Program-made: the position numbers and the translations under genes
The notes under the pieces: generated by a model
What the model saw: only the letters and a program-made list of their open reading frames with translations
The model's database searches: none
Told to the model about the DNA's origin: nothing
Assembly: GCA_041739275.1 (NCBI GenBank)
Contig: JBGSOF010000018.1
Location: 1 to 10,703 of the forward strand
DNA from: WGMI01 sp041739275
GTDB taxonomy: Bacteria > Bacteroidota > Bacteroidia > Flavobacteriales > Schleiferiaceae
Length of the DNA: 10,703 nucleotides
Direction: 5' to 3'
In this document: positions 1-7,575 of the stretch, piece by piece
How positions within the stretch are numbered: position 1 is the first letter of the stretch
Layout of the letters: each line of letters opens with the position of its first letter

Positions 1-118
1 TCAAGGTCGTAGAGAGGGAATAAACAGCGCAGGCCGTCTTACAATGCCTATCGGCGAAGCCGGAAGACTTCGACCCGAAGACCCAAGTTTAATTTGGAAG
101 ATCCTCGTTCAATCAACT

Positions 119-424
119 TTAGGCTTTAATCTTCCAAAAAATTGAACCTTGAATTAATTGAAAAAAAATCTCTCCCCAGAAATATCCCGTGACCCGGGAC
201 TTGGTGGGTCGGGAATAGTTCATTGAAAGGATTCCCTCAGAAAGCGGACAACACCTTAGATCGAACGCCTTGCAGCTTGATTTTAAGGAATGTACGATCC
301 TTGATTTTACTGAATTTCCGATGAGGCCTTGATGGCTTTTGAACGCCGGAATCACCCGCTTGGCATCGGCCGGGTGGGCGATCATGAGAATCACATTGAA
401 TGAATGAGTCTCGTGAAAACACAT
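119..424 (-). other. Possible small ORF of unknown function (101 aa)
   Basis: An ATG at 424-422 opens a 101-codon frame that begins 35 nt downstream of the permease stop on the same strand. The first 40 or so codons look more gene-like than the competing frame, which is Arg/Pro/Ser-rich as off-frame translations usually are. They read MCFHETHSFNVILMIAHP and continue with alternating hydrophobic and charged residues and GC-rich third positions. The last third is AT-rich and ends in a phenylalanine/lysine-rich tail. I recognise no domain, signal peptide or clear membrane segment. It could be a short hypothetical gene co-transcribed with the permease, a decayed remnant, or chance. Confidence 0.15.
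186..213. repeat. Imperfect inverted repeat / hairpin
   Basis: Arms CCCG-TG-ACCC (186-195) and GGGTCGGG (206-213) pair over 8 bp with a 2-nt bulge and a 10-nt loop. On the minus strand a T8 run follows only after about 17 nt, so this is not a canonical intrinsic terminator. It lies about 250 nt downstream of the permease stop and could still mark the 3' end of that transcript. Confidence 0.25.
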
Positions 425-459
425 TCCAAAGGTCACTCGGCAGGAACCGCTACCCCCTC

Positions 460-1716
460 TTAGCCCCCTTGCCGAATGGCCTCGACGGGGTCCATTTTTG
501 AAGCCATCAGCGCTGGAACCAATCCGCTGACCAGACCTATGGCCGCCGAAATGGCAAAGCCTTGAGCGATGTTCTTCAAACTGAGCACAAAACTGAAGTC
601 GGTCAATGCATTGGCGCCCCAAATACCCAAACCGACCAAACCGATTCCGATTGCCCCCCCGATCATGCACAGCAGAACGGCCTCGAAGATGAACTGACTC
701 AAAATAAAGAATCTATTGGCGCCCAATGCCTTTTGTATGCCGATTTGATTGGTGCGCTCTCGGACACTCACAAACATGATGTTGGCAATTCCAAAGCCCC
801 CCACCAAAATGGAAAAAAGGCCGATCGCGGTTCCTGTAAGCGTCAAAACCGAAAAAAGTTGATCGAGCTGTCCGCTGATAATCGAAATTTCGTTGAGCGA
901 AAAATCGTCTTCGGTTCGCGGTTTCAAACGGCGCACCGAGCGCATCGCACCTCTGAGTTCTTCTTTGAACGCCGTCATGTCCACCCCCGGAGCAGCCATG
1001 GCCATAATCATGTTTCCCTCGGTGTTTTCGGGATTCACCATTTTGCGAAGCGCATTGGCGGGCACCAAAAAAAGTTCGTCCTGATTGCCCCCGACCACGC
1101 TCGTTCCCACCTTTTCAAAGACCCCGATCACGGTAAATTTTCGGCCTAAAATGGCAATCTGTTTCCCAATGGCCGAACGGTCGGGAAAAAGGCCTAGAGC
1201 AATGTCGCTTCCAATCACAGCCAACATAGCGCCTCGGCCCGATTCGCTTTCTGTAAAATAGCGTCCTTCAGCGATTTTAACATCCCAAACAAGCGCGTAG
1301 TCGTGGGTCGCCCCGAGCACACCGACATTCTCGACACTCGAATTTCCGTGTTTCGCCGTGCCCTGCAAGGTCATCCCGAATACTAGGGCCTCCGCGCCAA
1401 ACGACTTGCGACTCAGTTCCCGATAGTCGCGATAACCCGGCTCGCGGCGCTGCCAATACTTCCACCACGGATATTCGCCCCCGCCGCCCCAAGACCATTT
1501 TTGGACATATACCACCCGATCGCCCAAAGAAGAAACGCTGTTGCGAATATTGGCCTCCAGCGAATCGACCGCGGCGTAGACGGCAATAATGGCAAAGATG
1601 CCGATCGTGACGCCGAGCAGCGAAAGCACGGTGCGCAGACCGTTTACCCCCAGTGCGTGCACTGCAAATCGAAAGCTCTCTACCCAAAGAAGAAACTTTG
1701 CCTTCACGTTGGCCAA
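460..1716 (-). CDS. MacB/FtsX-type ABC transporter permease
   Basis: Membrane subunit of a MacB-like (type VII-fold) ABC exporter; such proteins couple a partner ATPase to movement of substrates in the periplasm or outer envelope. With the TTG start at 1716 the protein is 418 aa. Membrane segment 1 is at about 30-48, in a stretch reading NGLRTVLSLLGVTIGIFAII. A large periplasmic MacB core domain follows at about 50-285. The FtsX-type C-terminal domain has three more segments (about 290-316, 340-366, 384-406). The family signature RERTNQIGIQKALGA lies just after segment 2, and the protein ends in the usual PVEAIRQGG-like tail. The GEYPWWKYWQR stretch early in the periplasmic domain resembles Bacteroidota members. 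No ATPase gene is adjacent, so the substrate is unknown. The frame stays open to a TTG at 1794, but those 26 residues do not look like the family, and that start would cover the purH promoter candidate. GTG at 1707 is the other option. Confidence 0.9.
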   Translation of the reverse strand: MANVKAKFLLWVESFRFAVHALGVNGLRTVLSLLGVTIGIFAIIAVYAAVDSLEANIRNSVSSLGDRVVYVQKWSWGGGGEYPWWKYWQRREPGYRDYRELSRKSFGAEALVFGMTLQGTAKHGNSSVENVGVLGATHDYALVWDVKIAEGRYFTESESGRGAMLAVIGSDIALGLFPDRSAIGKQIAILGRKFTVIGVFEKVGTSVVGGNQDELFLVPANALRKMVNPENTEGNMIMAMAAPGVDMTAFKEELRGAMRSVRRLKPRTEDDFSLNEISIISGQLDQLFSVLTLTGTAIGLFSILVGGFGIANIMFVSVRERTNQIGIQKALGANRFFILSQFIFEAVLLCMIGGAIGIGLVGLGIWGANALTDFSFVLSLKNIAQGFAISAAIGLVSGLVPALMASKMDPVEAIRQGG

Positions 1717-1766
1717 ATTAGGATATACGCGCTTCTTGCGACCCTCTGTGAACCCGTCTCTTAAAT

Positions 1767-1774
1767 TATCTTTG
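1767..1774 (+). promoter_or_regulatory. Candidate purH promoter -7 box (TAnnTTTG)
   Basis: TATCTTTG matches the Bacteroidota sigma-ABfr -7 consensus TAnnTTTG exactly. It lies in the divergent intergenic region and would start transcription near 1780, giving a leader of about 40-45 nt before the purH TTG. The -33 element is poor: the nearest candidates are TGTG at 1747-1750 (spacer 16) and TTG at 1736-1738 (spacer 28). If real, it would drive the whole purH-rodA run. Confidence 0.35.
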
Positions 1775-1823
1775 CAACCTCTTTGTAAACGCAAAGTTCT
1801 CTTTTCCCCCTACCCTTATCGCC

Positions 1824-3326
1824 TTGCCCCAAACACAACGAACCGCGCTGATTTCGGTATACGACAAAACCGGCATCGAATCTCTGGCCAACGTTCTCCG
1901 GTCTTTTCAATTCAATTTGTGCTCCACAGGGGGGACGCGTTCACAACTCGAAGCGCTCGGTCACGAGGTAGTGGCGGTTGAAGATCTCACCTCCTACCCC
2001 AGCATTCTCGGGGGACGGGTCAAAACACTGCATCCGAAAATCTTCGGGGGTATCCTTTCAAAGCGAAGCGAATCAGAGCATCAAAGCGAAATCGCCGAAT
2101 ACGACATTCCATCGATCGACGTGGTGGTGGTCGACCTTTATCCCTTTAAAAAAACCCTCGAATCGGGAGGAAGTTTCGACGATTTGATCGAAAAAATCGA
2201 CATCGGCGGGGTTTCTCTCCTTCGCGCTTCCGCAAAGAATCACGCAGACGTCTTGGTGGTTCCCGGTCGAGCTCATTATGCCGAAGTGGAAAATCACTTG
2301 CGCGAAAACCACGGCAACCCGAGCCTTGCTTTTCGTCGAAAAATGGCGGTTCAAGCCTTCGCCCTGTGCTCAGCCTACGACTCGGCCATTTCGGACTGGC
2401 TCGATACACAAACCGAGGAGCCCCGGCTTTCCAAGACTTTGCGCTATGGCGAAAATCCGCATCAAAGCGGGCGCTTCGTCGGCAATTTATCGGAAGCCTT
2501 CGAGCAGCTTAGCGGCAAAGACCTTTCGTACAACAATCTACTCGACATCGACAGCGCGTGGTGGCTCATGTCCGAATTTGAAGAACCGAGCTTTGCCATC
2601 GTCAAACACAACAATGCCTGCGGACTGGCCAGCCGAGACCGCTTGGCAGACGCCTTCGAAGCCGCATTGGCCGCAGACCCCGTGAGCGCTTTTGGCGGCG
2701 TCCTCGCATCAAATCGCAGCATCGACTTGGCCACGGCCGAGCGCATCGACCCGCTCTTTTGCGAAATTGTGATGGCGCCCGACTTCGATCCCGAGGCCCT
2801 GTCTTTGCTCAAAGGCAAAAAGAATCGCATCTTGCTCAAAATCCGAGCCATCGAACGTCCAAAAATCCAAATGAGAACCGTGTTGAATGGTCGGCTTGAA
2901 CAAGAGCCCGACCTCCACACCGACCACAGGGGACACTTATTCGTGGCGACCGAAAAAGCTCCGACCGAAGAACAAATCGACGACCTGATTTTCGCTTCAA
3001 AATTGAGCAAGCACACTCGGAGCAATACCATTGTACTTGCAAAAAATCGAAGCCTCGTCGCTTCGGGCACGGGGCAAACCTCGAGGGTAGACGCCCTCGA
3101 ACAAGCCATTGCCAAGGCCAAAAACTTTGGTTTCGACCTCCGCGGAACCGTGATGGCCTCCGATGCTTTTTTCCCATTTCCCGATTGCGTCGAAATTGCA
3201 CATCAAGCAGGGGTGTCTGCCGTTCTCCAACCCGGGGGTTCGGTTAAAGATCAACTGTCGATCGATGTGTGCAACGAGCACGGTATGCCAATGGTCTTTA
3301 CGGGTATCAGACACTTCAAACACTGA
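1824..3326 (+). CDS. purH: Bifunctional AICAR transformylase / IMP cyclohydrolase
   Basis: Cytoplasmic enzyme for the last two steps of de novo purine synthesis: it formylates AICAR with 10-formyl-tetrahydrofolate to FAICAR, then closes the ring to IMP. The 500-aa protein has the N-terminal MGS-like cyclohydrolase domain (about 1-150), with VKTLHPK containing Lys67, DLYPF at 104-108, and IDIGG...LLRASAKNH with Asp126 and Lys138. The transformylase domain follows, with LRYGENPHQ, the catalytic IVKHNNACG (Lys261-His262), SAFGG, and the terminal SDAFFPFPD, QPGGS and MVFTGIRHFKH motifs. Length fits the compact Bacteroidota form (E. coli has 529 aa). The start is TTG: no in-frame ATG or GTG lies near, and TALISVYDKTGI begins at residue 8, where the family begins. 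No Shine-Dalgarno sequence precedes it. mreB follows after 29 nt. Confidence 0.97.
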   Translation: MPQTQRTALISVYDKTGIESLANVLRSFQFNLCSTGGTRSQLEALGHEVVAVEDLTSYPSILGGRVKTLHPKIFGGILSKRSESEHQSEIAEYDIPSIDVVVVDLYPFKKTLESGGSFDDLIEKIDIGGVSLLRASAKNHADVLVVPGRAHYAEVENHLRENHGNPSLAFRRKMAVQAFALCSAYDSAISDWLDTQTEEPRLSKTLRYGENPHQSGRFVGNLSEAFEQLSGKDLSYNNLLDIDSAWWLMSEFEEPSFAIVKHNNACGLASRDRLADAFEAALAADPVSAFGGVLASNRSIDLATAERIDPLFCEIVMAPDFDPEALSLLKGKKNRILLKIRAIERPKIQMRTVLNGRLEQEPDLHTDHRGHLFVATEKAPTEEQIDDLIFASKLSKHTRSNTIVLAKNRSLVASGTGQTSRVDALEQAIAKAKNFGFDLRGTVMASDAFFPFPDCVEIAHQAGVSAVLQPGGSVKDQLSIDVCNEHGMPMVFTGIRHFKH

Positions 3327-3355
3327 GCTAGCTCCAACCCCCTTCACACGCGAAC

Positions 3356-4381
3356 ATGGGCGTTTTCGACTTTTTTACACAAGACATTGCCATCGACCTG
3401 GGTACAGCCAACACGCTGATTATCCACAACGATAAGGTGGTTGTCGATGCCCCGTCGATCGTGGCCATCGACCGCGCCACGAACAAAATCATCGCCGTAG
3501 GGCACGATGCTCGAATGATGCACGGCAAGACCCACGAGAACATCAAGACCATACGACCGCTCAAAGACGGGGTCATCGCCGACTTCAACGCCTCAGAACA
3601 CATGATTCGCGAGATGATCAAGAGCATTCCGGGCCTCAAGAGCCGCTGGTTTGCGCCTTCTCTGCGCATGGTGATCTGCATTCCGTCGGGCATTACCGAG
3701 GTTGAAAAACGCGCGGTGCGCGACTCTGCCGAACACGCTGGTGCCAAAGAAGTCTATTTGATTCACGAGCCCATGGCGGCGGCCATCGGTATCGGGGTGG
3801 ATGTGCAAGAGCCCAAAGGCAACATGATTATCGATATCGGCGGGGGAACCACCGAAATCGCGGTTCTCGCCTTGGGCGGAATCGTCTGCGACAAGAGCAT
3901 CAAAGTGGCGGGAGATGTCTTTACCAACGACATCGCTTTTTACATGCGCGCACATCACAATTTGTACGTGGGCGAACCCACGGCAGAGCAGATCAAAATT
4001 GAAATTGGTTCGGCTCTCGACGAGCTTGAAAATCCACCGGCCGACTACGCGGTCAAAGGCCGCGACTTGCTCTCTGGCAAGCCCAAACAAGTGATTGTCA
4101 CCTATAAGGAAATTGCTCGCGCCCTCGACAAGTCGATTGCTCGCATCGAGGACGCCATACTCGAAGCCCTTTCGATGACCCCTCCCGAACTGGCGGCCGA
4201 CATTTACAACAGCGGAATTTACATGGCCGGCGGGGGTTCGATGCTCCGAGGTTTGGACCAGCGCATTTCTCGCAAAACGGAGTTGCCCGTTTACGTGGCC
4301 GAGGACCCGCTTCGCGCCGTAGTGCGCGGAACCGGAATTGCCCTGAAAAACCTCGAGAAATATAACTTCCTGATGCGCTAG
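3356..4381 (+). CDS. mreB: Rod shape-determining actin homologue MreB
   Basis: Bacterial actin that forms short membrane-bound ATP-dependent filaments on the cytoplasmic face and orients the elongasome, so that wall synthesis keeps a rod shape. The 341-aa protein (E. coli 347 aa) carries the actin-fold nucleotide motifs in order: phosphate-1 loop DLGTANT (14-20), the IPSGITEVEKRAV segment, EPMAAAIG, phosphate-2 loop DIGGGTTE (160-167) and adenosine motif MAGGGSMLRG (290-299). The N-terminal MGVFDFF is short and hydrophobic, consistent with membrane insertion. The ATG at 3356 gives the standard N-terminus; no Shine-Dalgarno is visible. It is the first of five consecutive rod-system genes, with mreC starting 10 nt after its stop. 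The long open frame on the opposite strand (3593-4399) is only its shadow. Confidence 0.98.
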   Translation: MGVFDFFTQDIAIDLGTANTLIIHNDKVVVDAPSIVAIDRATNKIIAVGHDARMMHGKTHENIKTIRPLKDGVIADFNASEHMIREMIKSIPGLKSRWFAPSLRMVICIPSGITEVEKRAVRDSAEHAGAKEVYLIHEPMAAAIGIGVDVQEPKGNMIIDIGGGTTEIAVLALGGIVCDKSIKVAGDVFTNDIAFYMRAHHNLYVGEPTAEQIKIEIGSALDELENPPADYAVKGRDLLSGKPKQVIVTYKEIARALDKSIARIEDAILEALSMTPPELAADIYNSGIYMAGGGSMLRGLDQRISRKTELPVYVAEDPLRAVVRGTGIALKNLEKYNFLMR

Positions 4382-4391
4382 ACAGCTAAGG

Positions 4392-5222
4392 ATGAACAAA
4401 CTGTTCGGGTTTTTAGCCCGCCATCAATTCACGATTCTCTTTATCGCGCTCGAATTGTTGGCGTTGGGTTTGATCATCCGAAACCACGCCTTGCATCAAT
4501 CGATTGCGTTCAACACTTCGAGGTATGTTACCGGTTCGGTTCTCGAAGCCCGAAGCCGCTGGGTAGACTACTTCGGGCTCCGCGAGCAAAACGAGCGCTT
4601 GAATCTCGAAAACAGCAAGCTGAGAAATTCTCTCAAGTCAAATTACGCCCAGCTCTATGTGCGCACCGACACGGTTGTCGACACGGTTTTGCTCAAACAA
4701 TACGTCTATCGAGAAGCAGAGGTCGTCAAATTGACGCATCACAAAGCCAATAATTACATCACCCTGAATCGCGGAAGCATACACGGAATCAAGCCGGGAA
4801 TGGCCATAGTTTGCGAGCAAGGCATCGTGGGGATTGTTCGAGTGGTTTCTGAACACTTTTCGACCGGCCACACCGTGCTTCACTCTCGGTTTTCGACCAG
4901 CGGAGCCCTGCGTTCAGGGGCTTTTGGCGACGTGCGTTGGGGGGGAGGAAGCCCTCGTTCGGCCGAAATTGTAGACCTGCCCGATCAAGATGCCGTGTCT
5001 CCCGGCGACACGGTTTTTACCACCGAGTTTTCGGGTCTTTATCCCAAAGGCATCCCCATCGGTGTCATTCGCACCCTCGATCGAACCGAAGACGGCATAT
5101 TCCTGAAGGCGCGCATTGAACTTTCAACCGATTTTACGAATCTTTCGCAAGTACTGGTCATCGAAAATTTGCTTCTTCCCGAACGAATGTCCCTCGAGCA
5201 AAGCGCTGAATCCGAACCGTGA
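4392..5222 (+). CDS. mreC: Rod shape-determining protein MreC
   Basis: Inner-membrane protein with a large periplasmic part that dimerises and connects MreB/MreD to PBP2, helping switch on PBP2-RodA. The 276-aa protein has a short cytoplasmic N-terminus and one membrane helix at about 13-32. A coiled-coil follows at about 60-85 (LREQNERLNLENSKLRNSL, with repeated Leu/Asn). The rest is the two-lobed beta domain: NNYITLNRGSIHGIKPGMAIV and GDTVFTTEFSGLYPKGIPIG are the family's most recognisable stretches. The tail after residue 260 is acidic and probably disordered. The AAGGA just before the ATG touches the start codon, too close to serve as a ribosome binding site. The stop overlaps the mreD GTG by 4 nt, which suggests translational coupling. 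Confidence 0.95.
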   Translation: MNKLFGFLARHQFTILFIALELLALGLIIRNHALHQSIAFNTSRYVTGSVLEARSRWVDYFGLREQNERLNLENSKLRNSLKSNYAQLYVRTDTVVDTVLLKQYVYREAEVVKLTHHKANNYITLNRGSIHGIKPGMAIVCEQGIVGIVRVVSEHFSTGHTVLHSRFSTSGALRSGAFGDVRWGGGSPRSAEIVDLPDQDAVSPGDTVFTTEFSGLYPKGIPIGVIRTLDRTEDGIFLKARIELSTDFTNLSQVLVIENLLLPERMSLEQSAESEP

Positions 5223-5731
5223 AAAACCTCGCTTTCGCATTGATCGCCGGCGTGTCCGTGCTTTTGGCTCAGGTCTTGATTTTCGACCACATTTTGCTCT
5301 TTGGCGTGCTCAACCCCTTTCCGTACCTCTTTTTCATATTGCTGCTCCCCGCCGACACCGACCGGCGTTTGCTGTTGATTTCTTCTTTTGCGCTCGGGCT
5401 GGCAATCGACGCCTTTAACAATAGCGGAGGTCTTCATGCGGCCGTCTGCGGAATCATTGCCTACCTCAGGCCACAGTTTATTCGCCTCATCGCCACTCAA
5501 GGCGGGCTCGAATTTGAACGTCTCGGGCTCTACGACCTCGGGTTCAGGCGTTTCGTAGTGTACGCCGGTTTGGCGACTGCACTGCATCACGCCTTGCTGT
5601 ACACCCTCGAAGCCTTTAGCTGGCGAATGACTGGTAGAGCGCTGTTATTCAGCATTTTGGGTACCTTTTTTACCGTGGCTGTCGCATTGCTGATCTTGCT
5701 CCCGTTCAGGCGTAATGCGAGTGCGCGATGA
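5219..5731 (+). CDS. mreD: Rod shape-determining membrane protein MreD
   Basis: Small integral membrane protein of the elongasome, working with MreC. The 170-aa product is almost wholly hydrophobic, with about five or six membrane helices. Bacteroidota-type landmarks are NPFPYLFFILLLP near 36, GLAIDAFNNSGGLHAA near 64-76, followed by YLRP, and a basic C-terminal tail. Sequence conservation in this family is low, so the call rests on size, hydrophobicity, those motifs and position between mreC and PBP2. GTG is the start: it overlaps the mreC TGA (GTGA), and its own TGA overlaps the next ATG (ATGA). Confidence 0.9.
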   Translation: MKNLAFALIAGVSVLLAQVLIFDHILLFGVLNPFPYLFFILLLPADTDRRLLLISSFALGLAIDAFNNSGGLHAAVCGIIAYLRPQFIRLIATQGGLEFERLGLYDLGFRRFVVYAGLATALHHALLYTLEAFSWRMTGRALLFSILGTFFTVAVALLILLPFRRNASAR

Positions 5732-7575
5732 AGAAGGCCTACCTCCTGTTTGGCCTGATCGGATTTGTGAGTTTTTCTCTGATCGTCCGGCTCTTCTACA
5801 TCCAAATTATCGACGATTCGTACAAGCTTAACGCCGATTCGAACGCCATCCGAAAAATCAAGCTCTACGCCCCGCGGGGGACCATTTTCGACCGCGAAGG
5901 CCGGGTGATGGTGGCCAACCAACCTGCCTACGACTTGCTGGCCATTCCCAATCAAGTGCAGGCTTTTGACAGCATCAAACTGTGCGCACTCGTGGGGATC
6001 GAACTCAAAGAATTGAGGCGCAAACTGAACGAGGCCCGAGCGTACTCTCGATACAAACCAAGCCCGGTGGTTCAGCAAATGAGCCAGAGAGATTTTGGTC
6101 GGCTGGGCGAACAGCTCTATTCATTTAAAGGTTTTTACATCCAGAAGCGCACGCTGAGGCGCTATCCCGAAGGCGGTGCGGCCAATGTCGTAGGCTTTGT
6201 GGGGGAAGTCACCGATGCCTATATCAAGAATCATCCTGAATACGAACGAGCTGATTTACACGGAGCTACAGGCATTGAGAAGTCGTACGAAGAAGCGCTG
6301 AGAGGGGTTAAGGGCGTTCGATATGTTTTGGTTGACGTGCACAACCGCGAAAAAGGTTCCTTTAGAGGGGGCGCATACGACACCACGGCTGTCCCCGGGA
6401 GCAACTTGGTGGCCACCATCGATCTTGAACTGCAGCTCTATGCGGAGCAGCTAATGAAGAACAAAAGAGGGAGCATCGTGGCCATCGAACCTTCGACGGG
6501 AGAAATCCTGCTCTTGGTCACCAGCCCCACCTTCGACCCGAATCTGTTGGTGGGGCGAGACCGCTCGAAAAACTACCGAATTCTCGAAAACGACAGCTTT
6601 GCCAAACCTCTGTACGACCGGGCCTTGCTGGCCGAATATCCCCCAGGGTCGCCATTTAAATTGGTCAATGCGCTGGTGGGTTTGCAACTCGGAACCCTCG
6701 ACACGCTCAAGACCTACACCTGCCATCACGGTTTTCATGCGGGCAGCTTGCACGTGGCCTGTCATTGCGGCACTTCCTATCCGCTGCGCTTGATTCCGGG
6801 CATTGCAAAGTCGTGCAACAACTTTTTTTGCAGCACGTTCCGCGACATCATCCAGAGCCGACCGACGAGTCAAGAAGGCATGGACGTTTGGTCGCAGCAT
6901 GTCAAGAGCTTTGGGTTGGGGCAGTTTCTACAAAACGATCTACCGACGGGACGCAAGGGTTTGGTGCCCGATGCAGATTATTACGACCGCGCTTTTGGGT
7001 ATAAAGGCTGGAGGGCCGTGAGCACCATTTCGCTGGGGATTGGCCAGGGTGAATTGCTGCTGACCCCGCTTCAGATGGCCAATTTGGGTGCGATTATTGC
7101 CAACCGAGGGTTTTATTACACACCGCATATTGTTCGCACCGTGGGCGATACCGCTCAATCTCGCTTTGAACGCAAAAGAACCACTTTGGTCGAGCCTCGT
7201 CACTTCGAGCCGGTGGTCGAGGGGATGCATCAAGTCTTTGAGGCGGGTACGGCTCGGGGTTCGCGGATTGAATCCATCCCGATGTGCGGCAAAACGGGCA
7301 CGGCCGAGAACCCGCACGGGCAAGACCACTCTATTTTTATTGCTTTTGCGCCCAAGGACAATCCAAAAATCGCCATTTCGATTATTGTCGAAAACGGATA
7401 CTGGGGCTCTCGTTGGGCCGCGCCCATTGCCAGTCTGCTCATGGAACGGTATCTGCACGACAGCATCAGTCGTCCGGAAATGGAAAAGCGAATGATCGAA
7501 GGCGACTTGAGTAGCGAATACCGGCTCAATTCCGATCGCGATAAACCGCGCGCCGCGGGCGAAGCAGAACAGTGA
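5728..7575 (+). CDS. mrdA: Penicillin-binding protein 2, elongation transpeptidase
   Basis: Monofunctional class B PBP that cross-links peptidoglycan in the periplasm as partner of the RodA glycosyltransferase; target of beta-lactams such as mecillinam in the family. The 615-aa protein has an N-terminal anchor helix (about 5-27) and a dimerisation/pedestal domain opening with APRGTIFDREGRVMVANQP. The transpeptidase domain has all three active-site motifs: SPFK (nucleophile Ser308, Lys311) within AEYPPGSPFK, SCN (362-364) and KTG (522-524). Between the first two is a Cys/His cluster (Cys332, His333, His334, His337, His342, Cys345, His346, Cys347), possibly metal-binding by analogy with the zinc site of E. 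coli PBP2. The last 40 residues are charged and probably disordered. ATG overlaps the mreD stop, and its TGA overlaps the rodA GTG. Confidence 0.96.
   Translation: MKKAYLLFGLIGFVSFSLIVRLFYIQIIDDSYKLNADSNAIRKIKLYAPRGTIFDREGRVMVANQPAYDLLAIPNQVQAFDSIKLCALVGIELKELRRKLNEARAYSRYKPSPVVQQMSQRDFGRLGEQLYSFKGFYIQKRTLRRYPEGGAANVVGFVGEVTDAYIKNHPEYERADLHGATGIEKSYEEALRGVKGVRYVLVDVHNREKGSFRGGAYDTTAVPGSNLVATIDLELQLYAEQLMKNKRGSIVAIEPSTGEILLLVTSPTFDPNLLVGRDRSKNYRILENDSFAKPLYDRALLAEYPPGSPFKLVNALVGLQLGTLDTLKTYTCHHGFHAGSLHVACHCGTSYPLRLIPGIAKSCNNFFCSTFRDIIQSRPTSQEGMDVWSQHVKSFGLGQFLQNDLPTGRKGLVPDADYYDRAFGYKGWRAVSTISLGIGQGELLLTPLQMANLGAIIANRGFYYTPHIVRTVGDTAQSRFERKRTTLVEPRHFEPVVEGMHQVFEAGTARGSRIESIPMCGKTGTAENPHGQDHSIFIAFAPKDNPKIAISIIVENGYWGSRWAAPIASLLMERYLHDSISRPEMEKRMIEGDLSSEYRLNSDRDKPRAAGEAEQ

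Larger units (their letters stand above)
1..459. other. Gene-poor left edge, no supported gene
   Basis: No recognisable gene. A plus-strand frame is open from base 2 to a TGA at 143-145 (47 codons, running off the left edge); its translation resembles nothing I know, so it may be the tail of a gene outside the window or chance. On the minus strand a 101-codon ORF lies at 119-424 (separate entry). The stretch is more AT-rich than the neighbouring genes, especially at 85-180. No tRNA or rRNA signature is seen. Confidence 0.5.

Noticed and set aside
562..1149. 195-codon plus-strand open frame
   Set aside because: Antisense to the permease domain; His/Lys/Gln-rich with no recognisable domain.
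1792..1799. Minus-strand promoter box GAACTTTG for the permease
   Set aside because: Mismatch at the first T of TAnnTTTG, and no -33 TTTG at a suitable distance.
2462..3121. 219-codon minus-strand open frame
   Set aside because: It lies wholly inside purH, is Ser/Arg/Leu-rich, and has no motif; a shadow of the real gene.
3593..4399. 268-codon minus-strand open frame
   Set aside because: Antisense to mreB, whose motifs are complete; His/Val/Gly-rich composition is typical of a mirrored frame.
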